Source: Apostichopus japonicus
Lineage: Eukaryota; Echinodermata; Holothuroidea; Aspidochirotida; Stichopodidae
DNA length: 64,000 nucleotides
NCBI RefSeq assembly: GCF_037975245.1
Contig: NC_092567.1
Location: 10,943,376-11,007,375 of the forward strand
Reading direction: 5' to 3'
Part shown: one piece after another, positions 12,801 to 24,800 of the stretch
Layout of the letters: each line of letters opens with the position of its first letter
Position numbering within the stretch: the first letter of the stretch is position 1
The notes under the pieces: generated by a model
The model's input: the letters and a program-made list of their open reading frames with translations, nothing else
What the model was told of the DNA's origin: nothing
Databases searched by the model: none
Translations under genes and position numbers: made by a program

Positions 12801-15800
12801 TGGAGCTGTTATTAAATCACTTTCCCCGCACATTTACACAACAAGACCATCATACCAGTCAGTGTGTGAGGGCAATTATACTACTGCTTCGTTCTGTTGT
12901 CTAGATACCATGGTAACCAAAGAACTGGGCACGCATATATTGTGACGCTGTATACAAACACAATGTTGAAAAAGATCACGCACATGAATCTATTTGTTTG
13001 CGTCGCGGATATATATGCTAAGCCTTTGTCGTATATTGCTTTCTGGATTTTGTTAAAATCATCTTAGATTTACAGTAGACCCTCTTTTGGAGAAGCTGGA
13101 TGGTCCGTTTACAGCAATGGTTGAATGACAAGACTAACTTAACGGATGTAACATTTACATAGCTGTTAACAGTATCGACTTAATTGCCATCAAATAGCAC
13201 TCAAAAGCTTTCATCAGTTTGATGATTTTTTATAAGTTTGATAGATGCTTGAACTCATTGGAAACCTGTTTGCTCTTTAACCAGCATCGGAACTTAAATA
13301 ACACCTATCACATTTGTCATAACATATATACATACTAGCTTCACCTTCTTATACATGTAAGAATTGGGGCTAGTGGTTAACGCCGGCGTCTTCCAGTCAT
13401 GAGATCCCCGGTTCGATTCCCCGCCGACAGCAATGTGTGTCGTCTGGCAAGGGTGTTGTTCAATAACAACTTCCCGACATGGACGTTAAATGGATGTGTG
13501 CCGAGAGATTGGCTTCGGTCAGCTTGCGAGTCTTCAAGCCTCCATGGCTTCTTTCGCGAGTTCCTGCTTGCGGGAAGATCACATTTACATACATACATAA
13601 TATTGCTAAGTATACCGTTGTTCAAATATCATGTACACTTAGAGTTCCCGTAAAAAATATATAACTCGAATTTATTACAAAACTCCGGCGCATATATTGC
13701 TCATTTTATTTCCGTTATCACCAGTGTAAATATAAAATATTTATAAATAGGAGAACCAAGGACTAAAAAATATAAAAATATGTACATCAATATGAACATA
13801 AATATCAGAAAGTAAAAGATTAAATATAGTTGAAAACTTATGTTACTAGATATAATCTACAAAAGGGTTCAAGTCATTCTGTTTGAATAAACTTTACAGT
13901 AAAGCAAAGAAAAAAACTGAAGGGCTTTATTCCACTTTTGGGGGCAAAGATATTAAGATTGTGTACATTTCTGTTAGCTTTAACTAAGACCACGGTCACA
14001 CGTATAAAATTGCATCTTCCGACAATCGTTTCTTAACTATAGTCCGACCATATTAAACTAACTACGGTAGCGGTCACACGTACTTACACGATGTTGTACT
14101 ATATATTCGGACGATCGTTATTCGCGGACACATGCATCAGTGAGTTAATTTTTAGCAACGCTTTCATGCGCCGTTGCGTTGGGTCGGTCAAGGGTCACGG
14201 TGTTGACGATGTTTCGCGGGATTTTTAGTTGTAATAGATGATGGCGATGGAAGCTCAATTTGCCGTAGCGCTTTTATTGAATATTATGAGGTTTGTATTA
14301 CGAAGGAGGCGTCACATATTGGAAGAAGCATTCCTGCAAAGACAAGAGGCCGCTGTTCGTCGACGGAAAGCGTGCACGACGCATATTCCTCCCCAATCAT
14401 TCGTAATACACTACGAAATATTATGGATATGCAAGCCCAGCACGCACTGCTCACGCTAATGCGTATGCGTCCGTTCGTATCCCTGGTTCGCCATCATTTC
14501 CGCACACATCCTAAACACCTCCTTATTCCTGACGTGGTTTTCCACCATACTCTGTATCTTCTCCCCCCCCCCCCCCAATATATCAATTAGTGTCAGGACT
14601 TCTTGTTCCTCCCAGGTTTTACCGCGAGTAGTGGCCACCATTGGGAGTTGTCTTTGGAGTGTCGAATTGTCCGGAGTGTTGACTGTTGTGTTTTTTTGTG
14701 GTAGAAACCGTACGTGTGTATGTACAGTACATGTATTAGTGTACAGTATGCAGTGCAGTGCAGGTTGGTTTTGTTTACATCGTATGTATCTAGGCACGCG
14801 TCGCTATGTCAAGGGATTGAAATCGGGGATTTCCGGCCGAAGTCAGTGTTTATGCTAAAATGCATAGTCGGACAACGCAATTGCGGTCACACGCATGGTT
14901 ATTCCTGCTAACGATGGTCGCACCATTGTTAATTCGGGGCTAATGATGCTAACCAACATCTTTAGTGGACGATGGTCGGACGATATTCAGACCATAGTAT
15001 AGAGCGGTCACACGCAAATCGTACCATGGTCGGACCATCGTTATGTCTGAGAAAATGTACGTGTGACAGGGGTCTAAAATACCTTAAGTGCAGGATACAA
15101 TGGGTGTTCCATACGAATAGTTCATGTCTTCTCAATCAATAGGAATTGTCCAATCTAAACGCTCAAAGGAATAATTAGTTAACGGAAGAGATGTAAATGT
15201 TGCAGATTATAATTATGGGGATTTTTAATCTGATTTTTTTCTTGATACACCATTATTGATGTAAGAATTATACCTCGCGACAAAAATGGTATAATTAATG
15301 CTATATATGAAACATCACCTTTGACGATGTCATAAGAGGGATTTGTCTTAAGTACAGACTAAGCTGATATACATATACGACTGTCTGATATAACAGACAA
15401 CACATATTCATATAGTCTATATCGCTGTAGGCATGGGCGTCAATCCAGGAGGGGGGGGGGGGGGACGGGGGGACACGTCCCCCCACATTTCGATGGATGG
15501 GGGAAACAATATCAAATGTCCCCCCCACACATTTGGAAAAAGAGTAGTGTCGTGGCTCTATTTGGTTACGGCTTACACATCTTAGGATTCATATCCTCGA
15601 ATATCACTCAATGTTGCTGAATGGAGAATTCCACCCAGATCTCGTGAGTTGGTACCCTGAGCTCTCCAACAATCTTAAGCTTAGTTTGCCTTTATTTCGA
15701 GGCCAGTTCCATTCGTCGTCGGTTGAAGGGTACAGACAAATATTCAAGTTGGTGAATCCAGTGGTACGGGCTATGTTTGGTGAAGTCGAAGCTCTCTTGC

Positions 15801-18800
15801 GGTTGCTCCTCGTCTCCTCCGCCAGTTCGACGGAAGCCGAGAGATCTTTTAGTGCTTTGAGGCGTTTGAAGACAAGGCTACGGAGCACCATGACTCAACA
15901 GAGGCTGAACCATGTGATCGTGTTCCATATTCACCGCGCAGGGACGTCGTTAGAGGGGGTGTGGGTGTGTCTCACCCCCAAGCCATGGTAAAACTGACGC
16001 TAGTTGGAAAATTGGAGTGCGACAGTCGGAATTTCCGACTGTCGCACTCTAGTTTATCTAAGCCGTTTCATGTTAAAAAAATTAAAAATTTCGGTCAAAA
16101 TTGACCTTTAACCCGTCATATTTACCACGTTTTCCTTGCCACTTTGGGAAATTGTTTCTCGCGATTCTTATACTCCACCGTACAAAACTTCTTATGATTT
16201 TGAATACTACACAAAAAAATGCCAAATAGAACTATACCGTCATAGGCGTAGGAGCCCAATTTGTTTTGTGGGGGGGGGGGGGGTTGTAACGACTTGCCCG
16301 AAAAATATGACCAAAATGTTTCGCGCGCTACGCACGCATCACACATGATCATGTGCATATCATACAGACATGCATCGGTTTTTACATCGCATGCAAATAG
16401 CATACAATCATTTTCCGTCTTATTACCCTTCCGTATTGGTGATAATTGTTGGGTAATAATAATATCAGTATAACCACTGAAAAACACATTGCAAATTATC
16501 CAAAAAGCTATCAGCATATTGCCCGAATTTCACAAAAATATTTGGTTGGGGTGGGGGGGGGGCAATAAGTTTTTGAAATGAGTGCCAGTGGGTACAAAAT
16601 GTATCGCAACAAGTTCGTAACAGAAGTGCAGTCGCGAAAGATTGGGTTTTCTGACTGACACTGACCGTATCGTTGACGAGTAGAGGGAGGGTGGGGGTAC
16701 AAAGCAGCAGTTAGAATTTTCTGGCTTCAAAACCGATTTTCAGCCACTACACCCCCCCCCCCCCAAATCATCAGGCCTTAGCTACGTCCCTGGGTACATG
16801 GTGGTTACACCGATAACCAGAGGCAGATCCACCTAGCAACCGAGGTAACTTGCTTGAGGACTCCAACGAACAATTACTGATTTATTTTCATGCCTTCATC
16901 ACTTTAGCCACCACTCACATGGGACCTATTCTAAGTCTGACGATACATGCGCATGTGTGAGGTCCTGAAAACATAATAAAAGTGGTTTTTCTTGCTATCC
17001 TTGTTTTCAAATTTCATGTAAATGTATTCTCGTAGACCTAGCAACCTGGTTTAACATGCTGGCGCCAAATTTGCGCTAAGCTCGCTATACGAACTCGTGC
17101 CCTATTAGTTAGTTATTTAAATTATTAATAATGGCGTATGAGGAAATGCACCATTTTGTGGTATGACTCCCAGGACAGAAAGTCGAGAAACTCACATGCA
17201 GTCGCGGCGGATAGCTTCCTTCGCCTATATGTCTGGGGAAATTTTGGGACATCGTTCCTAGAGACCAGGGGTGGGCAACCTGCGGGCCACATGCGGCCCG
17301 CCAGTGATTTTTTTGCGGCCCGTGAGATGTCTCAAGAAAAAGAAAAAAAATCAATCTATTTTGCAAAACAATTTTGCAAAACGAGCTAGCTGCTTAGAAT
17401 TTATCTGCACTTATGATGCTGTCAGGTTGGTCTATTATCACCATTAATTATCAACAGGACTGTATTGACATTATGGTTTTGTGAATACAGATTAAGTACA
17501 CACACCTATTGCTTGAACGTCCTCGAAATCAAAGGTTTGAAATCAGCAGCAGGCCGTTGGTTAGGTGCGGCCCTGTCAATCTTTCACTCCTAAAATCTGG
17601 CCCATTCATTCAAAAGGTTGCCCACCCCTGCAATGGGCCTATATCTGAGGCCCTGGGGTCAGTGGCGTCGTGCCCATTGGGGCCCGGGGGGCACAGGCCC
17701 CCCCCCCCCAAAAAAAATCAAAGATGTCATAAAATTTTGTCATAATTTTAAAAAAAAGTGTTTTCGAAATCGAAAAGTATAGACTAAATATTCAATTTTT
17801 CTGCCCATGTTTTCACACGGCATGGCTTTTTCTTCACCCAGTCACCACTTCTCACGGGCATGGGCGGCAAGGGCGGCGGAACCGGGGGCACAGGGGGCAC
17901 GTGCCCCCACTTTTCCCCAGGTTAAAAATGTGCCCATTTTCTACATAAAAATTGAGGTCTCTCAAGTTAGCAAGAGGCCAGGGAACCAGAATGAACACTC
18001 GGGAAGGGCCTTTTTCCGGCCATCTGAGGGGTTTGTAAAACCAAAAATTTCCTACTACGCTCTGCGCCAACCGATGGTGGCGCTCCGCTCAGATAGTCGT
18101 GCATACAACTTTGCAACTCCTGGCTACGCCTCTGACACTTAGTGAATTTCTGTGGGTCAAACTCAAAGCTATTTCGAATGAAACAAATTTGTTAAGATAT
18201 TAACAAAAAATAAACTCTAATTCGGAAGATTCCTACATTAGCAATTAGCATGATTTCGCCTCATTTTGTTTCAAAAGAAAACTTGTTCCTTGTTTCCCAA
18301 TTTGCACATTGGATATTGCAGTGCTAGTATGCATATTTTCCTTGAGATGGGGGGGGGGGCGCTGATGGAGTGATGTGTGTACACAAATAAGATAATACAA
18401 TAAGAGTTGTAAAGGGAACTAAATATAAGGCTGCATCAGTCCAATCGAATTGCTGCAAAGTGCCCTTTGATGTCGGTGCCCCCCCCCCTCAGATTGAAAG
18501 TGCTTCCGCCGCCCTTGATGGGCGGTGATCATGGATCAGCCAACACGAAAATGTTTCGATATCTTAAATGTTGGGCGCTTCTGGGAGACGAGGAATTGGT
18601 AAACTTAGGAATAAATGGCGATCACTTCCTTCGAGAATATTTCCCAAAATAAAAAAATTGCCGGAAATTTTTATCAATTTTAGGGGTGTTGCTTTCTGCC
18701 ATAATGCACGGGAAATGCCCTTTCCTGCAATCTAAGGGGTCTGCCAGAAGAACATTTTTTTTGTACGCTGCGCGCCAACCCATGGTGGCGCTCCGCTTAG

Positions 18801-21800
18801 ATGGTATACTCGAATCGATTCCGTCCCCCCACGTTTCAAATCGGATTGACGCCCTTGCTAATGACCATCTTTAGTGGACGATGGTCGGACGATCGTCAGA
18901 CTATAGTAGAGAGCGGTCACACGCAAATTGTACCATGGTCGGACCATGGTCGGACCATCGTTATGTCTGAAAAAATGTACGTGTGACCGGATTATAGATA
19001 TAGCAGATTATAGTTATGGGGATTTTTAATCTGATTTTTTTTTATACACAATTATTGATGTAAGAATTATCCCTCGCGACCGAAATGGTAAAATTAATCC
19101 TATATCTGAAACATCACTTTTGACGATGTCATAGAGGGATTTGTCTTAAGAACAGACTAAGCTGATTTACAGATATACGACTGTCTGGTATAACAGACAA
19201 CGCATATTCATATAGTCTATATCGCTGTAGGCATTCCGTTGCAGTCGCTCCGGACTAAGGCATGTTTGTTTGGATAAAAGTGCTACAATATACATCGATA
19301 TAGAGACTTCAAACTAGTCTTGGTGATTTTCTAACTTTAAGATATTAACATAAAGATTCAGTTGTTCGTTTGTAATACATTTGTTTGAAGCTGACAGTTA
19401 CAGATCAGTGAGTTATGTGATATTAGTATGTAATACAGGCGACGGTAGGATAGAGCGTTAATCTAAGATATTATCTTCGTATCCTCGGCACTCTTGAAAT
19501 GGGCGCAATGTTACATGTTGTCAAGTGTCTACTTCCTGTCAGGCTCATAGTAAACTTTAGAATCTCATGTGAGGATATTACAAAGTTTTCATCACCCTTC
19601 TATCATCCTAATCTTTGTAATTTGTTTAACTTTCTCTTGTTATTAGAAAACTACTTTCCATAGTTTATTATAAACTGTCCCTACTCCTGTCTTTCAACGC
19701 CCTTTCATCTGATTTGGAACCATATTTGTGTGTTCTTAAAGCAGCCATATCCGTTGTTGTATTATATTATTAATTTAACATGAAACGAAACCTTGTGCAA
19801 CTGTAAATGTTTAGATAGATGTGTGCGCATTATTGAAGTGGTAATTCATTTAATCACACGGTGCACTTTAGGACATTATTCTAATTCAGTAAACTTGAAG
19901 CCAATTAAAGACAATTGGTCATAAAAATCTACGTATTGCCTACTTATCGTAATGGCACACTTTCTCTGGTTTGATTCGTTATTTTTAAATGATATATCAA
20001 AAGATGAAAAAAACTTCCTTAGAGATTCTAATTGAAAAAGGGGGGGGGGTCTACGTCCCCATACTGAAGTAACGACAATTACATTTAGAGATAAATTTGC
20101 AATTGTCCAACGACGAGGAGTTATTTCTCCAGGATGTATATATAACGTACAATACACAATATACGTTAGCAACCTTGTGACGAGGTTGGTACAAATAAAT
20201 GAAAATAAATGAAGTCTCCCTTCCACGCTCGTACTCCAGCACTTTCGTCCTATTTCCTTATTATTGTTGTTGTCGTCCTTTCTCTGCATGTAAACTCCTA
20301 TGTGCTCTCCTTATAGAAGTACAGTATAATTGTCTTGTGAATCAATGAACATTATCAAGTTTAAAATGGAGAATATTCAGACAGATAGAAACATATAAAG
20401 CGAAATGAATCTACCGTGCTTCCAGTGTTTCTCTCCACACCGTCTCTGTCAAAAAATGTTTTCTTGGTACAAATATCAATGGATAATTTTCATCTCTAGA
20501 ATCTTTACGTCTGGCGTCTCTGCACGCATCAATATGCCTTCAACAATCATTTAATGTTACTCGGTTCAAGTAGTGTGAGTTGTAATGGGATTTAAGGGAT
20601 TCCTATTTATTATATTTCATTATTGATTTAGATTGATGTATATATATTGTACGTGACTGATGTGCATGTGTGGGTCCAAGCAGGCCTCTATATAGAAGGA
20701 CGTATCTGGGTTTAACTTAAAACTTAGAAACAAATGGATTTTTTAAGATCTCTTCAACTTCATGCACTTTAACATACTAGGAAAATGAATTGTTTGTACA
20801 GTGCTATGAATAAGCAGCATCATTATGATACAAACAATATCAACGGTGAATCTGAAGTAATAGTGTTTTTAAAATATTTGTTATTCCTTTCGTCTTTTTA
20901 ATAACGGCTATATAAAATTTAAAAAAAATAATAACTCGAAGGAGCTTGGGCCCGAGTGGGAGGAGAGGGGGTGTTCAAAGTACCTGGTTATGTGTTTGAT
21001 TATGTAAAATTACCACCCAGCAAGTTAACTATTGTATCTTCATAATTATACTCAAGTACTGATGATAAAATAATGCAACATCCGGGCCTTGTATCCTCAC
21101 ATCGTTCCTATTGTTATTATTACTCTTTCCATCAGAACTTGTATATATATCTGTATCTTATAGGATAAGAAACACTCTGATGTAGTAGAGTCAAATTATT
21201 TCTTATTTCGAGACGAGTCCGAGACCACTTGGTTCGAGTATGATACTCTCGAGTCCGAACAGCCTTTCTATAGAGTATATGAGCAACCCGAACGAAGTCC
21301 AGCTAATACATAGAGACACAGCAATGAAGAGCTCACGCGGTTACTGCCAATACTAGTCTAACAGACACACAGGGGGTATCGGTTACATAAACCCACTCTA
21401 AATATTCCTTAATTTACGGACCGTCGCTTCCTGGTCTAAATGTTCCTTGCCTAACATTGAACAGAGAGAGTCACTTATTGGAAAACTGATTATGTGCACA
21501 TATACACACTTCTAATTGAACATACATTGACAGGGTAAATTTAGAATAAAAAATATGTTCAAGGTTTATTATAATTCATCAAATATTTAAATGTTAAAAG
21601 ATCTATAATCTATGTAATTATTCCACTGTGTCTCTTGTTGTATACTTTGATCGGACAATTACATTTACCAAACGTTCATAGATATCTTTACACTACTAAC
21701 AATACGATAGAAACAGACCATCTTAGACGAAGGGGGGGGGGGGTGGGGGTGTAACCAATATGCTGCTTTGTGGGCTAAGCCAGATTTTGCTTTTTTCTGA

Positions 21801-24800
21801 CATTAAATCGATCCAACAACGACGTTCTACTAAACTCTTTACCATCCTCGTCATCTTCTCGTTCCATGGTAGCCATCTGATCATCTCAGTGAGAAGTTGG
21901 TCATGATAACGTCACTCAGTGTTTGATGACGTCACTCAGTGTTTCATAACGGGTTTAAAACTAAATATGTCTTTCCTATAAAGCTGATGTTTTATATTAA
22001 TGTTATTAAAGGCATCGAAGACTCGCCCCAAACAGCGTGCCGCCATCTTTCAAAAGTTAACTTTCCGTTGCTTGCAAGTGAAGTTTTTTCTTGTCGCTAC
22101 AAAATGCAGACAGTAATGAAACGTGATACCTTGTTATCTTAGCTGGACCTGAGATGTCCATCGCTGTATCGTTTGTACACTGTGCTGTGGGTATTGACCG
22201 CAGCTGTATGTACTGAATGTACACTAGTGTCTAATAACCGACGGTAGTAGCTGTGTGCGTACTTTTTGGGATCGATGGTGGTGTCTTATACTTCTGTTAC
22301 ACCTCATTGGAAACTAGATCAGATAACCGGCATTAGATGTTTCTTTTGCGCGAGTCTTCACACCCTTTAAGTCCGTGCATCTTACATTGACGAGTCTGTC
22401 TCCTTTATTGACTTTAGGGTGTTCAATGTAGATGTGTGTTTACCTGGCAGGAATAGTTTATTGCGACATTTGTGAAGATATATCATTCTAAATTATATAT
22501 TTTTTGCCTCGTCATGTTATATTTTCCTGAAATTAAATTTTAAAATCTCATGAAAATAATATTTCTCTTCCTTTCAGGCCTGTGACGGTTCGGGTAGTCT
22601 ACCAGGAGAAGAGGTAAGAGAGACATATATTCATGTCCCTGTTAATTAGTAACGGTAATAGATTCATGTTACTGTTAATTGATGACGTCAATTTAGTAGC
22701 AGGCAGTAATGTGTTAATTACCGTGGAACAAAGAAATAAGACAAAAGAGTATTAGACATTTTTCACATCTGGAAGGAAAGATTTATAATTTTCGTGTATC
22801 AACAGGCAATTTAGATAGGCCAGTTACGAGTTTTTGTCTGGTAATGATGATAGCACTGTTCTCAATGTCAAGTTTAAGTGAGGCCTAAATAATCTTCCTT
22901 CAGCAACATGGATAAGGAAATGCTAAACAAAGAAACGGATAGACTTTTAAATACTGCAAGTTTTAGTCAGATGTTATGGAGCGTTACAAGCCTCACACAA
23001 TATTTGAAGATAACTTTTAAATTGACAACCCCCACCCCCACCCCACCCCCACCGGCAGATGATTAATGTTTAATTTGTTTCACTCTGCTGATGTACATAT
23101 CATAATTCGTTACCAATTCAAAAAGTATCAAATATATTTATTAGTAAATTTCTTGTAGTACGGTAACTCATTTGTTCATTAAGTTCTCCGCGAAACAAAT
23201 GTTCACAGTTTATTGACTGTGAGAGGAACTGACATAATACATTAACATCGTTAAATGTCATATGACGATTCAACAGTGTAACCGGTATTCTTTGATATAA
23301 TACAATCATTATAATCATTCCCTGGGCTCGGGGAGGGGCTGGGGATGGTTTAGGAGGGTATCCGTTGGGTTATAGAATCATTGTGAAACGAGAGCATACA
23401 TAAAATTACACAATCACTAACTCGGAGCCAACTGTTGTTATATGACATATAAGGAAACTAGTAAACAATGAACGGTTGATGTTTTAGTGACTGAGTGATG
23501 ACGTCATAACGTAATCCCTTACAGAGTGGATTAAAAGGAGGAGGGGTGCATCAAGTAAGTTCCAGTTCAGGTCCGTTTATATAAAAGACATGACAGCAAC
23601 GGTGTAGGTAGCTAACGGCACTATAGTAATTTGAGATGAAGCTGCGTGCATGATAGTTGATTCTCTTACAACATAAACTTGAAGAAAAAAAAACATTTAT
23701 TTTGCAATACACTTCCCAAATGTGTGTCAGTTTAATGCCTCAAGTAAGATTTCGAGATGGTTTACGCTGATTCTAATCTCAAGTAATCGATTATTTATTA
23801 GCACATCATGTTATAGTTTTTTTTACAGTGATTTTTATTCTTTTTATTTTTGTTCTTTTGCAATGTGAAAGCTAATTTCTGAATATTGTACCAAACCTTT
23901 CTAATGTAAGTCAAAATGAGCTAGTAATGAATTACAATTATACACAGTTTTTTCTCTACATGAAATTTTATTTTGGAAAATAAATGAAAACATTGATCAT
24001 TAACATGTCGTTGCCTAAACACATTTACAAACAAGTGACACATATAACACCAACTAAGGAGGTTCCATTTTGCTTTTTAATTCAATTTGTACATTATATG
24101 TCTGACTTATCCAGCTAACAAATAATGTTGTTATGGGCGTTTAGTATAATGTCAATGTTTGTTCAGAATAAACATAAAAGCTGATTTCAAGGCACGTTTT
24201 ATCTTTCTTCGTAGGGCTCATTTTAATTATTTTCAAATACGACGTTAGCGTACACTTGCAGCTAAGGTGTATTACTGCTACATGACGCATTGTATATACG
24301 GAATTTTACTAAGGGAAATTGTGTGTTTACTCACCATGCATGCGACGGATGAGTTGACGTGATAAAGTATTTCTCCTGCAAGGCAAAAAAACTAGCGGCT
24401 CGTAGTTCCATTGTTTCAAGGCGGTGGGAGGAAGGGAGGATTCGTCCGACTACGTTGTTTAAAACTAGAGTTTGTTACCCAAAGTTAGATGAAAATTTCA
24501 ATTAACCCCACCCAATCCCTCTTCATGGACGTCTTTTGTCCACCAACTTTCTTCGGCGAGGTTTAAGAAGTCACTCATAGTTAACATCGTTGTAATACAT
24601 CTTGACATATGGGGTCTGTAGAAATATTGGACAAAACTTTAAGGTGTAACCATGGATATACATGAACGATATTAATTAATTACCTCGATCTATAGCTATT
24701 TTCATGTTAATGGGTAAAGGAAGCAAATTGCCCTTGGATTTTAAACATTAAACCGTCAAAACGTTAACAATACTTTTATAAACAGCGGTCAGTTTCACCC

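Larger units (their letters stand above)
13988..15074. mobile_element. PIF/Harbinger element, internally deleted
   Basis: The termini GACCACGGTCACACGTA and, inverted, GACCCCTGTCACACGTA are flanked by TAA on both sides (13985-13987 and 15075-15077), the 3-bp TWA-type duplication of PIF/Harbinger. Two divergent gene remnants lie inside: a Myb/SANT-like frame on the minus strand and a short plus-strand frame from 14238. That matches the two-gene plan of Harbinger (DNA-binding protein plus nuclease). At 1,087 bp it is far too short for an autonomous copy. Confidence 0.8.
15432..18857. mobile_element. hAT element (chimeric), filled with nested hAT fragments
   Basis: The left terminus CATGGGCGTCAATCC at 15432 pairs with the right terminus whose complement is CAAGGGCGTCAATCC, ending at 18857. 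The 8-bp flanks differ (GCTGTAGG and CTAATGAC), so the two ends do not mark one insertion. Inside are a hAT transposase C-terminus (15611-15991), a CAGGGACGT-ended fragment (about 15938-16791), a CAGGGGTGGGCAACC element (17266-17630), a further end at about 17649, and a complete 650-bp element (17868-18517). Confidence 0.6.

Noticed and set aside
13371-13420. tRNA gene
   Set aside because: A and B boxes are present, but the acceptor and 3' cloverleaf half are missing and a SINE body with tail follows.
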